This document shows, piece after piece, positions 1 through 7,380 of a stretch of DNA of 35,593 bases (position 1 is its first letter; each line of letters starts with the position of its first letter). The notes beneath the pieces were generated by a model. The model searched no databases. It was not told where the DNA came from and saw nothing but the letters and a program-made list of their open reading frames with translations. The position numbers and the translations under genes are program-made. Source of the stretch: a virus; IMG/VR virus record IMGVR_UViG_3300007363_000054, positions 1 to 35,593 of that record. One strand, written 5' to 3'.

Positions 1-402
1 AATCTGAGTAAAGGACTTGTAGTTCAGCTTCAGGATCTGCTCTTCCAGAATTTTCTGATAGTCGCGGCTGGCACTATCCTGATTCAGCAAGGAATCATCG
101 CACATGATTTCAAATATTGCAGGTTTGATACCACGACGAATAACATAGCTTTTACGCCCAACGTCAAACTGCAATTCAACCAGAGTATTCTTGGAATTGA
201 TTGAGTTTACCAGCTGGGGTTTATTGATGTTGCGAAAGGGCTTTCCGAACAGGGCAAAGCAGATAGCGTCAAGTATGGTACTTTTGCCTGCTCCGTTTTC
301 ACCAACAATTAGAGTGCTATAGCTCTTGTCTAATCTAATCTCGGTAAATGTATTGCCTGTGCTAAGAAAGTTTTTCCATCTAACAGTTCGAAATTTTATC
401 AT
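1..402 (-). CDS. gp46: Recombination endonuclease subunit gp46, N-terminal part (cut by window edge)
   Basis: The open frame runs from an ATG at 402 to the window edge, giving the first 134 residues. Residues 34-42 read GENGAGKST, a Walker A loop, preceded by a short N-terminal strand region (MIKFRTVRWKNFLS), as in SMC/Rad50-type ATPases. T4 gp46 is the ATPase partner of nuclease gp47. Together they resect DNA ends for recombination-dependent replication and help degrade host DNA. The ATG overlaps the gp47 stop codon (ATGA), which implies translational coupling. The coiled coil, Walker B and C-terminal half lie outside the window. The call rests on the motif plus the gp47 neighbour. Confidence 0.93.
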   Translation of the reverse strand, partial: MIKFRTVRWKNFLSTGNTFTEIRLDKSYSTLIVGENGAGKSTILDAICFALFGKPFRNINKPQLVNSINSKNTLVELQFDVGRKSYVIRRGIKPAIFEIMCDDSLLNQDSASRDYQKILEEQILKLNYKSFTQI

Positions 403-1460
403 GTGCCTTCATAATCCTGAGCCTCGACATAGAGCGTCTTTAGTAAATTCTTGAGACGATCTTTGTTGGCATCGGTTTCTAACCCATCGACATATTCAGC
501 CAAAAGAGTCATGGTATCTTCTAAATTTAGATTTTCTTCATCAAGGGCTTCGCTTTCAAACTCGGAAAAATCTTCGATGATTTTCAATTCTAATGGATTG
601 ATTGCATAGAGTCGATCCACAAAGGCATCGAACAAGGAAAAATCTGTCTTGTTTGCTACCACAAGTTTTATCATGCGCTCACGCAGATTCTGAACTGACA
701 TGGACTGGGCTTCGGTGTTTCTATCGTCATAGACAATTCTGTGAAACATGCAATTTGGATTTTGAATGAATTCCATGTTACCAGTCTTTACGTCATAGAT
801 GCTAAACCCACGTGGATCGTCAAAGTCGCTCCAGGTCATCTCATAGGCATTTCCAACATAGGTAATGTTACCCTGAGTGCTTCTGTGATGAAAGTGTCCA
901 CTCAGCACCTGGTCAAATCTCTGAAATATTTTCGGATCAAAACCAGTGTCGGATTCATGACCACGGTACATGGTAAAGCCACTGATTTCAAAGTGTCCAA
1001 ACACTCGTTTGGCATCAGTGTTTTCCAGCATGTCCATGCACTGCTTATAGTTATCAGTGCAGATCCAGGGCATCATTAGTACCTTGACACCCAGGCCCAG
1101 ATGTATGGTTCTGGGCGTATCAATGACTGTGATGTTGTCATAGTCATTGAGTAGTAGAGCTGGACTATTTACGTCATTGGTGTTCTTGAAGAAGGTATCA
1201 TGGTTGCCAACCAGCAAATCCATGGTTATGTCTTCTTGCTTCAGGACGTCAAAGAAGTATTCCCTGCAATTTTTCAGGGTATTGAAGTTTATGTATTTTC
1301 TGCGGTCAAAGATGTCGCCAAGATGAATGATATGTTTGATTTTGCGGGCACGAAGTTCAGGAAAGAAAGTCTCGGTATAGAACTTTCTAAAATACTCATC
1401 AAATGCTTGGTTATCTGATCTGGCTCCGAAATGCGTATCTGTGATTAGAGCGAATTGCAT
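399..1460 (-). CDS. gp47: Recombination endonuclease subunit gp47 (Mre11-like)
   Basis: This 353-residue protein carries the calcineurin-like phosphoesterase motifs of Mre11/SbcD in order: DTH at residues 8-10, GDIFD at 48-52, GNHD at 85-88, GHFE at 155-158 and GHFHHRS at 188-194. These supply the two-metal nuclease site. T4 gp47 is about 340 residues, so it looks complete. It should form a complex with gp46 to process double-strand ends. The ATG at 1460 lies inside the end of the dadA-like gene (16-base overlap), and an AAGGTG-type ribosome site lies about 11 bases upstream. Confidence 0.96.
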   Translation of the reverse strand: MQFALITDTHFGARSDNQAFDEYFRKFYTETFFPELRARKIKHIIHLGDIFDRRKYINFNTLKNCREYFFDVLKQEDITMDLLVGNHDTFFKNTNDVNSPALLLNDYDNITVIDTPRTIHLGLGVKVLMMPWICTDNYKQCMDMLENTDAKRVFGHFEISGFTMYRGHESDTGFDPKIFQRFDQVLSGHFHHRSTQGNITYVGNAYEMTWSDFDDPRGFSIYDVKTGNMEFIQNPNCMFHRIVYDDRNTEAQSMSVQNLRERMIKLVVANKTDFSLFDAFVDRLYAINPLELKIIEDFSEFESEALDEENLNLEDTMTLLAEYVDGLETDANKDRLKNLLKTLYVEAQDYEGT

Positions 1461-2626
1461 ATTTGTTTGATCACCTTATTGGCTGTAGCTGGTGCCAGAG
1501 TCAATCCTAAATGCCCATGACCACCATTGAAATAAACATTATCTGAATATTTGAATTTGCCCCAGATGGGCAACATATCAGGACGCATGGGTCTGAGGCA
1601 GGCCCAGGCTTCAGCGTTGGTTGTTCTTACACCAGGAAAATGACTTTCAACCCAGTTATAGAGTGGTGCCATGCGTGCAGGATTTATAGTCTCATCATGA
1701 CCCGCAAACTCTGCAGTACCTGCAACACGTAAACGATCTCCTAGCTTACTGCAAACAATCTTGGCATGTTCGTCCAAGAGACTGATGTCTGGAATGTTGT
1801 TGGGGTCTGTTCTAATGGTTAGGCTGTATCCCTTGACAGGGTAGATATTTAGTTCCTGCCCAAACCAAGAACCTATGCGTTGTAGTTCAGTGCCAGCGCA
1901 AATAACATAGCGGTCTGCTCCAAAGCTATACAAATCTTCCTGATTTTCTATATGACGTCCATGAACAAAACTTACACCATGAACAGTCTCCAACCAACTC
2001 ATAAGGTGTATGCAAAATCTATGAGTGTCTATAGTAGAATCATTATGTGTAAATACACCACCAACCAGATTGGAAAACCCAATCAGTCTGGGTTCAAGTT
2101 TTAGTAACTGACTTGCTGGTACGTCAACCCAGCTTAGTCCAAGGTCGTGAAATTCTTTTTGCTTTTTTAGAGCATTCTGGTAATCTTTCATCTCAGTATA
2201 GATGTGTAGGATACCATTTGTGGCGTGGTCGCTGAACCTGGCCAGTCCATCAACATCCCAGAAGATCTCACGATACAGGGCACGAGCTTCCAGACCAAGC
2301 TCTATGGTCTTATAGGTGTTTTCTTTTTCACGTAATACTAATACTTCACCCATGAACTTCATGAGCCAGCGAAATCTTTCTGGATCATAATCAGGACGAA
2401 TAAGCAAAGGAGCATTTTCTTTGCCTAGCCATCGCAGGCCTTTCCAGACATTGCCCCAGGTGTTCCAAACCTGACTGTTACATACACTAATCTGACCACC
2501 ATTTGCATAACTACACTTATGTGCCAGAGTATTGGCATCAACTACTATGACATCAAAACCCGCTTTGGCTGCGTAATATGCTGTCGTTACTCCTACTATA
2601 CCAGAGCCAACAATGACCATTTTCAT
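1445..2626 (-). CDS. DadA-like FAD-dependent D-amino acid dehydrogenase/oxidase
   Basis: The protein has 393 residues from the chosen ATG at 2626. That ATG overlaps the upstream stop (ATGA) and follows a GGGAGG site; a TTG six codons earlier would lie across that site. The N-terminus has the dinucleotide-binding motif GSGIVG (residues 7-12) ending in an acidic VVDA strand, then SYANGGQIS, a signature of the DadA/DAO family. The C-terminus has LRPMRPDMLPIWG and NGGHGHLGLTLAP, which form the FAD-binding end. Members oxidise D-amino acids or glycine-like amines to keto acids and ammonia. No signal peptide is seen. In a phage this is a metabolic cargo gene; substrate and role are unknown. It lies directly upstream of genes 47/46. 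Confidence 0.85.
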   Translation of the reverse strand: MKMVIVGSGIVGVTTAYYAAKAGFDVIVVDANTLAHKCSYANGGQISVCNSQVWNTWGNVWKGLRWLGKENAPLLIRPDYDPERFRWLMKFMGEVLVLREKENTYKTIELGLEARALYREIFWDVDGLARFSDHATNGILHIYTEMKDYQNALKKQKEFHDLGLSWVDVPASQLLKLEPRLIGFSNLVGGVFTHNDSTIDTHRFCIHLMSWLETVHGVSFVHGRHIENQEDLYSFGADRYVICAGTELQRIGSWFGQELNIYPVKGYSLTIRTDPNNIPDISLLDEHAKIVCSKLGDRLRVAGTAEFAGHDETINPARMAPLYNWVESHFPGVRTTNAEAWACLRPMRPDMLPIWGKFKYSDNVYFNGGHGHLGLTLAPATANKVIKQICNSL

Positions 2627-2973
2627 GATGTACAAGCCTCCCAAACAGCAACTAACATTTCAGTATGACTATGTTTCGCCAATGTCTTTGAAATTGTAAT
2701 CTCAAAGTCTGCAGGCCTTTCCTTGACCTGCTCTCCTGGTTTTCTCTTTACCCCTAGATAATCTTCGGTCAATCCAACTGTAAATTTTTCTCCGTATTGT
2801 GCGTACACCCAGGCTGCACTCATGAGCAGACAGGCTATGACAGTTGTTGGATTCTCAATGTTGTTATCATCACAAAACTGCAGTGTCTTTTTCTTATGAT
2901 TTAGTAATTCTTCGACTAGAAATTCTTGGTATGCCCAATATTCTTTGGTGTCCAGTCTATCCCAGGGTTGCAT
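2623..2973 (-). CDS. Hypothetical protein, 116 residues
   Basis: I do not recognise this protein. It has 116 residues, starts at an ATG at 2973 after GGAG, and overlaps the dadA-like start by four bases (ATGA). The first half looks alpha-helical (acidic/Lys-rich helix around residues 10-35, then a mildly hydrophobic stretch VIACLLMSAAWVYAQYG near 45-61). The second half is charged. The hydrophobic stretch is too polar at its ends to call a transmembrane segment with confidence. Its tight packing between the MazG-like and dadA-like genes says it is translated as part of this operon but not what it does. Confidence 0.75.
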   Translation of the reverse strand: MQPWDRLDTKEYWAYQEFLVEELLNHKKKTLQFCDDNNIENPTTVIACLLMSAAWVYAQYGEKFTVGLTEDYLGVKRKPGEQVKERPADFEITISKTLAKHSHTEMLVAVWEACTS

Positions 2974-2983
2974 ATAAGCTCCG

Positions 2984-3361
2984 TTAGGTTAGATCTTCCT
3001 CGATGTATGGAGTTAGATCTGGTGGTTCCCACCCTGCGGGCTTTAGTACTTTGCCATCGTTTCTTTTTCGTACTTTACCAGTAACAGGGTCGATTTTAGC
3101 AAAGTTAGTTCTCATAACTTCATTCCAGGCACCTTCACCATGTGCGCCCATGCTATGGATTGCTCCAACTGTCACCACAACAAGATCGATCAGAGCATCT
3201 AATTGTTCAACGCGATTGTTGTCTGCAATCGCAGACTTGAGTTCAGATAATTCTTCGTCAATGAGGTTGACATAAAGTTTGAACTGTTCTGGATTATTGC
3301 CCGAGACGGTTTGGTCGCAGGCGTCCATGAATTTCCATTGGTCTTCAAAAACATTGGTCAT
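2984..3361 (-). CDS. MazG-like nucleotide pyrophosphohydrolase
   Basis: This 125-residue protein shows the all-alpha NTP pyrophosphatase signature: EELSE (EExxE, residues 36-40) followed by EQLDALID (residues 52-59), supplying the acidic metal ligands. The tail has a conserved-looking NDGKVLKPAGWEPPDL segment (residues 101-116), seen in the phosphoribosyl-ATP-pyrophosphohydrolase-like branch. Such enzymes hydrolyse nucleoside triphosphates to monophosphates plus pyrophosphate. Phage versions are proposed to clean nucleotide pools or alter alarmone levels. Substrate here is unknown. Its ATG overlaps the queD-like stop (ATGA). In this cluster it could act on modified or pathway nucleotides, but that is inference. 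Confidence 0.8.
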   Translation of the reverse strand: MTNVFEDQWKFMDACDQTVSGNNPEQFKLYVNLIDEELSELKSAIADNNRVEQLDALIDLVVVTVGAIHSMGAHGEGAWNEVMRTNFAKIDPVTGKVRKRNDGKVLKPAGWEPPDLTPYIEEDLT

Positions 3362-3858
3362 AGCAGGTCCTCATTCCATTCCCTATGTCCTTCTCTAAAG
3401 GCCATGTTAGCCTGTGTCTCACGAACCTCTACACGATAGCACCATAGACGATTGTGCTCGCCTAGTCCCCAGTAATCGGGAATGTAGACTCCGTTCACAA
3501 ACTTATACAGCATATCAGCCAGACCTTCACAACCTAGTCTGGGGAGAATTGTAAGTTTAGCCATTTTTCTTTCCTGCAGTAACTTGAAGGTTTCAAGTTC
3601 AGGATCATCTTCGGCTACAAGTAAGGTGTGATCAAATTGGTCTTCGAGGATGCCCTTGAGCTCTTTGAGACCGCCATAGTCTGCGGCCCAGTTACGAACG
3701 TCAAGGTCATTGGTACCAAAGAAGAATTTCATGCTGAAGCTGTAACCATGTATGAGATTACAGTGACTATCAGCACGCCATTGTCTGTAAGCACAAGGAA
3801 AGGCGTCGTGGTATTCCTTGGTGCTGGTAAATTTATAGTTTACAACTGGGTTTGACAC
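3358..3858 (-). CDS. queD: QueD-like 6-carboxytetrahydropterin synthase
   Basis: QueD converts dihydroneopterin triphosphate into 6-carboxytetrahydropterin, the second step of 7-deazaguanine synthesis. I place the start at a GTG at 3858, with GAGGA five bases upstream, giving 166 residues. Two in-frame ATGs further upstream lie inside the preceding gene. Family motifs seen: H17, C33 and HGYSF (37-41), DH (76-77), GCEGLADML (109-117) and a VEVRET strand. In typical QueD the zinc motif reads HGH; here the second His is Tyr39, so one usual zinc ligand is replaced. The family call is firm; activity is less so. It overlaps the MazG-like gene by four bases and forms a pathway with folE and queE nearby. 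Confidence 0.87.
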   Translation of the reverse strand: MSNPVVNYKFTSTKEYHDAFPCAYRQWRADSHCNLIHGYSFSMKFFFGTNDLDVRNWAADYGGLKELKGILEDQFDHTLLVAEDDPELETFKLLQERKMAKLTILPRLGCEGLADMLYKFVNGVYIPDYWGLGEHNRLWCYRVEVRETQANMAFREGHREWNEDLL

Positions 3859-3871
3859 GATATTCCTCGTA

Positions 3872-3879
3872 TATTTATG
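3872..3879 (-). promoter_or_regulatory. Possible late promoter (CATAAATA) before queD
   Basis: The minus strand reads CATAAATA, matching the NATAAATA T4-type late box. Counting as in T4, transcription would begin about eight bases before the GTG start of queD. It lies at the 3' end of the upstream glycosyltransferase gene, so it may be a chance match. Confidence 0.35.
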
Positions 3880-4924
3880 ATTTGAGTAGATTGTACATGA
3901 CATCTGCATTCAGGTATTGCTTATGCAGGATCTCTTTCTGCTCGGCCAGGGCCTCAGCATAATTTTTCGGGAACATAAGACGATCATTGATCCAATGGAT
4001 CAGGTCATACTTATGCTTTTCGTAGTTAGCATAGCTAGACGTCCAATAGGTTGGATAACGAAACTCAGGTAGATACATTTCGCTGTAACTGCAACGATCA
4101 GGTAACACGGGTATGCAATCTAGCAGTACTGCTTCCATGATACTAATGCCCAGATTCTCATGCAGGCTACAGCTAAAGATAACCTGCTGCTTGCTCAATA
4201 ATTTATAGTATTCGGCTTTGCTGGGCTTGGTTTTCTGTGTAATGGTCCAGGGTACTTCCTCACCATAGGTACTGGCCAGGTCTTCGGCAATCTCAGGTTG
4301 CTTGTCTGCATTGTATCGGTGTGGCCAGACAACGCTCTTGATCTTGCCTGACTTTGGTGTCTTGCCAATAAGATCAACCAGGGACTCATGTGGCTGTCCA
4401 CTTACCACAGCCTTCTTGGTGAAATCGGGATTGATTCTGAGATTTCTCAGGAACATCTGTCTGTGAAATTCAGTAGCAAAATAATTGTAATCGCAGGCAT
4501 AGAACCAGGCACGCTCCTGATCCCAGGGCCAGGGCTTGCTCATCTTCAGTCCCAGAATATCGCTGGGGTCATAGGCGCCAGCATGCCAGATGCCATGTAT
4601 CTCTACGGGAATGTCCAGCAAATCGCTCATGTATCTGATAGCAGTTATAGCAAAATTCCAGGCATCTGTTACCAGAAATTTGTCGCCTGCTTTGATATAG
4701 CCATCGCTGAACATTTTACTGATACGCTGTACCTGGCTTGCCTTGTAGGTGTTAGTGGCGCCAAAATCCAGAAAGGCACCTGTAGTGGTGCCTGATGGAA
4801 TAGTCTCATCGCCTGCAATGGTATGGTTTTCAATTCCACGTTCTGTAAGAACTCGAGGGATATTAGAATACCATTGCAGGGTATACCTTTGATCAATAGG
4901 CTCAATAGGTACAATGTATATCAC
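3875..4924 (-). CDS. GT-B fold glycosyltransferase (GT4-like)
   Basis: This 349-residue protein has the features of a retaining GT-B enzyme. The C-terminal nucleotide-sugar domain begins at SVVWPHRYNADKQPE (197-211) and contains HENLGISIMEA (255-265), the E-x7-E pattern (E256, E264), then VLPDRCSYSEMY. From memory, the WPHR...DK..PE and E-x7-E regions resemble GTDC1/QTMAN, the tRNA-queuosine mannosyltransferase, and also glycosyltransferases common in marine T4-like phages. The start is GTG, overlapping the upstream stop as GTGA with GAGG upstream. It sits between a PMI-type cupin fusion and queD, so its acceptor could be a 7-deazaguanine, a virion protein or a surface glycan. Donor and acceptor cannot be read from sequence alone. 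Confidence 0.85.
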   Translation of the reverse strand: MIYIVPIEPIDQRYTLQWYSNIPRVLTERGIENHTIAGDETIPSGTTTGAFLDFGATNTYKASQVQRISKMFSDGYIKAGDKFLVTDAWNFAITAIRYMSDLLDIPVEIHGIWHAGAYDPSDILGLKMSKPWPWDQERAWFYACDYNYFATEFHRQMFLRNLRINPDFTKKAVVSGQPHESLVDLIGKTPKSGKIKSVVWPHRYNADKQPEIAEDLASTYGEEVPWTITQKTKPSKAEYYKLLSKQQVIFSCSLHENLGISIMEAVLLDCIPVLPDRCSYSEMYLPEFRYPTYWTSSYANYEKHKYDLIHWINDRLMFPKNYAEALAEQKEILHKQYLNADVMYNLLKS

Positions 4925-5688
4925 TTTTCTTTCCTCTCAATGTCGGCTTCTTCGCACAAGTCCCCATATTGTATCTCAACTAGGTGCAAAGGTCGATTAC
5001 CATTATTTACTAATTGATGCCATTCTCTACGTCCGATGTTTATGACATCATGCTTTTTGATGCTTATCATCATACCATTACCAAATTCTTCATTACTGCT
5101 TCGAATCACAGCACCCTCACCTTCGGAAACACACCAGATTTCGGATCTGAGAAAATGTCGCTGTATACTCAGACGCTGTCCAGGTTCGACAATGAGCTCC
5201 TTGACCTTGGTTCCTGGTACTTCGTGCAGTACTCTGTAGTATCCCCAGGGACGCATGGTCTTGGGACTTTTCCATTCGTTCAGAAGCCAGCTACTGCTAT
5301 TGGCTTTGTTGCTACCACCAACACCAAAAATGAAGTCCAGATTATCATCCTGTACAGACATCTCGGGGATATTATCCTTGGTACGGTCTCCACCATTGCA
5401 AAACAATAGCTTGGCTTCAGGATACATGGCACGACTCATCTCAATGGCTTTTCTGGCCGAGCCATCGTTGTCGTCAAACAGTATGGCATGATCAACCATT
5501 TTCAGATTTGAGATCAGAGCCATGCGTTCAGAAGCAGGCATAAAGGGCTGACCCTTTTTACGAGTCAGCCAGGCATCACTGTTCAGGGCAACAATAAGTT
5601 TATCAGCCATACGCTTGGCACTTTCAAATGCCTGAAGATGACCGCTATGTACAGGATCAAACCCTCCAGAAACAATGGCTACTTTCAT
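4921..5688 (-). CDS. Fusion: nucleotidyltransferase + mannose-6-phosphate-isomerase-type cupin
   Basis: Two domains are visible in 255 residues. Residues 1 to about 138 form a cytidylyltransferase-like Rossmann domain with GGFDPVHSGHL (HxGH, 14-17) and a late SSSW segment (131-134) where the family has its Ser/Thr loop. Residues 143-241 match the cupin of type II phosphomannose isomerases: RPWGYYRVL, PGQRLSIQRH, RSEIWCVSEG, HQLVNNGNRPLHLVEIQYG, with likely metal ligands H178, E183, H224 and E238. The first domain would couple a phosphorylated substrate to a nucleotide; the second could interconvert hexose phosphates. A strong AAGGAG precedes the ATG at 5688. It probably makes an activated sugar for the adjoining glycosyltransferase. 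The exact substrate is unknown. Confidence 0.88.
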   Translation of the reverse strand: MKVAIVSGGFDPVHSGHLQAFESAKRMADKLIVALNSDAWLTRKKGQPFMPASERMALISNLKMVDHAILFDDNDGSARKAIEMSRAMYPEAKLLFCNGGDRTKDNIPEMSVQDDNLDFIFGVGGSNKANSSSWLLNEWKSPKTMRPWGYYRVLHEVPGTKVKELIVEPGQRLSIQRHFLRSEIWCVSEGEGAVIRSSNEEFGNGMMISIKKHDVINIGRREWHQLVNNGNRPLHLVEIQYGDLCEEADIERKEK

Positions 5689-5697
5689 GATAACTCC

Positions 5698-6096
5698 TTA
5701 GTAAATTTTCAGAGCCTGGTTACGATCAAAGACCAGAATAGCTCCATTTTCGTCATCCTCATAGACACGGACTTCGATATTTCGTCCAGGATATTGCTTA
5801 TGAATGGTCTCAATCATGGTCTCGGCCATCATCTCGCAACTCTTGTAATCAGCCTGCATGACTCCCTGATCAAAAAGACGCTCGAGCCAGCGTTTGAACT
5901 GAATGAATTCAACTTCTCGATCATTATGAAATACTTCTAGTTTAGCATAGAAATGAAATATATGACGATGCGGGAATCCCAGGAAACTGACATCATCCCA
6001 GTCACCTGTTGCTAGTTTAGGGTCAGTGTCTGCACCAGGGTACTTGTGAATACCCTCTTTGGTGAAACTAACCTCAATCATACGTTGCAGGTTCAT
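5698..6096 (-). CDS. Conserved phage protein, possible T-fold (QueD-like) domain
   Basis: This 132-residue protein is not a clear match to a named enzyme. Its predicted order is strand (RMIEVSFTKEGIH), strand (HRHIFHFYAKLEVFH), two helices (VEFIQFKRWLERLF; CEMMAETMIETIHKQY), then two strands (IEVRVYEDDENGAILVF). That beta-beta-alpha-alpha-beta-beta order matches the T-fold shared by QueD, FolE and QueF, and the last strands resemble the QueD ending. It lacks the Cys and HGH spacing of QueD, but has a PHRH at the equivalent strand. Its ATG overlaps the DpdA-like stop (ATGA). The T-fold reading is inference; I recall similar unnamed proteins in marine myoviruses. Confidence 0.72.
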   Translation of the reverse strand: MNLQRMIEVSFTKEGIHKYPGADTDPKLATGDWDDVSFLGFPHRHIFHFYAKLEVFHNDREVEFIQFKRWLERLFDQGVMQADYKSCEMMAETMIETIHKQYPGRNIEVRVYEDDENGAILVFDRNQALKIY

Positions 6097-7379
6097 GCAA
6101 ATAACTCCTCTAGATTGAATTGTGATGACATAACCTTGACAGGTTCAGATTCAATGGTTGGTCCAATGTGTCGTAACCAATTGTCAAAGTCTGCGGTTGT
6201 TTTGATATCGTATAAGAATGAAAAGGCATTCTTATCTGAGCCCTTGGCAAAATCAATGAGGTTTTGCTTGCTCTCAGATACGCGCTCTACATGCTTGATA
6301 AAATTATTGATACAGGCAGCTACATAGGCAATATAGATCTGGATGCTGGGGTCAATATTTCCATGCTTTTCTTCATAGTCACGAGCACTGATTTGCAGGA
6401 CTTCATAGAAGGTTTCCAGACTATAGCGATTCATGAATGGGTACATTTCTGTGATATCTTCCCAGATGATCCTATAGTTATCATCAAAGACTCTGTTGAA
6501 CGTCATCTGATAATCATTATGACGATACTTTCCATTCAGAACCTTGTTGCCCGAAATGTAATAGCGGCCCTGAGTAACTCCGCTGGTATGAGTGGTACTG
6601 TCATAGCTTAGTTGTACACCTTCATAGAGGCCATTTTGTATGAACACTATGTTGGGTATCATGCGATATACACTACCAACACCCAATAGGTGCAGATGCT
6701 TGCTTTCTAGGTTGATGGGTAACTGTGTGAAGTAAAATGCTCGCTTGATATCCTCCAAGGGGCCTTTGCCCAGAGCCGCAGCTCCCATGGCGATACCGCC
6801 AATGCGACTTACATGATAATCGCTAAGTTCAGCCACAACATATTCAACCCATTTCATGTAGGTGTCATAGCAATTGCCCTGAGTAATCAGCATGGGACGA
6901 GCCTGACTCTTTTTCTCATCAAAATGGTCAATCTGGCGTCTTAGATTTTTGCCAGTCTCACGAGCACAGGCTTCAAGCATCGCAGGATCAAATCTTCGAT
7001 TTTCCAGGTCCAGACGTTCCGATCTATCACTGAGAACACGCACAGGAATCATATCAAAGCACATGGCAATGTCTGAATTCAGTGCCTGGTTAGCATAGAT
7101 TTCTTCTTGGAGCTCGGGAGTGATTTGCTTGCCCAGGGTAATGATCTGCAATCCACCAGAGTCAGCATGAATGCTATGCAGATATTTGGCATAGTTTTCT
7201 TTGATGCGTGGACCTGTGCGACGTTCAGTGAACGCATTGTATAGCAGACTTACTTTGTGATTGTGTGTGCCATTCAGGGCACCATAGGTACGAGCAAACA
7301 CATCAAGGTTATCAGGTCTGTAGCTTTCCTGATACATGAGTTTGAAATAACTTGTACCACTTCCTACATATTCAAACAT
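6093..7379 (-). CDS. dpdA: TGT-superfamily transglycosylase, DpdA-like
   Basis: This 428-residue protein has tRNA-guanine transglycosylase landmarks in order: ADSGGLQ (D73, the base-recognition Asp), MLITQGN (163-169, like the substrate-binding IVQGG), RIGGIAMG (192-199, like GGLAVGE) and HLLGVGS (230-236). LSYDST (257-262) follows, placing D260 as the likely nucleophile. The CxCxxC zinc motif of true tRNA TGTs is absent. DpdA enzymes exchange guanine for a 7-deazaguanine in DNA, protecting it from restriction. The call as DpdA rather than a tRNA enzyme rests on the phage context, the DST pattern and neighbouring folE, queD and queE. It starts one base after the exonuclease stop. Confidence 0.82.
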   Translation of the reverse strand: MFEYVGSGTSYFKLMYQESYRPDNLDVFARTYGALNGTHNHKVSLLYNAFTERRTGPRIKENYAKYLHSIHADSGGLQIITLGKQITPELQEEIYANQALNSDIAMCFDMIPVRVLSDRSERLDLENRRFDPAMLEACARETGKNLRRQIDHFDEKKSQARPMLITQGNCYDTYMKWVEYVVAELSDYHVSRIGGIAMGAAALGKGPLEDIKRAFYFTQLPINLESKHLHLLGVGSVYRMIPNIVFIQNGLYEGVQLSYDSTTHTSGVTQGRYYISGNKVLNGKYRHNDYQMTFNRVFDDNYRIIWEDITEMYPFMNRYSLETFYEVLQISARDYEEKHGNIDPSIQIYIAYVAACINNFIKHVERVSESKQNLIDFAKGSDKNAFSFLYDIKTTADFDNWLRHIGPTIESEPVKVMSSQFNLEELFA

Positions 7380-7380
7380 A

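Noticed and set aside
2627-2644. TTG start for the dadA-like gene six codons upstream
   Set aside because: It would place the GGGAGG ribosome site inside the coding region; the ATGA overlap at 2626 is a better start.
3859-3909. ATG starts for queD at 3909 or 3903
   Set aside because: They lie inside the preceding gene and add residues not typical of QueD; GTG at 3858 has a well-spaced GAGGA.
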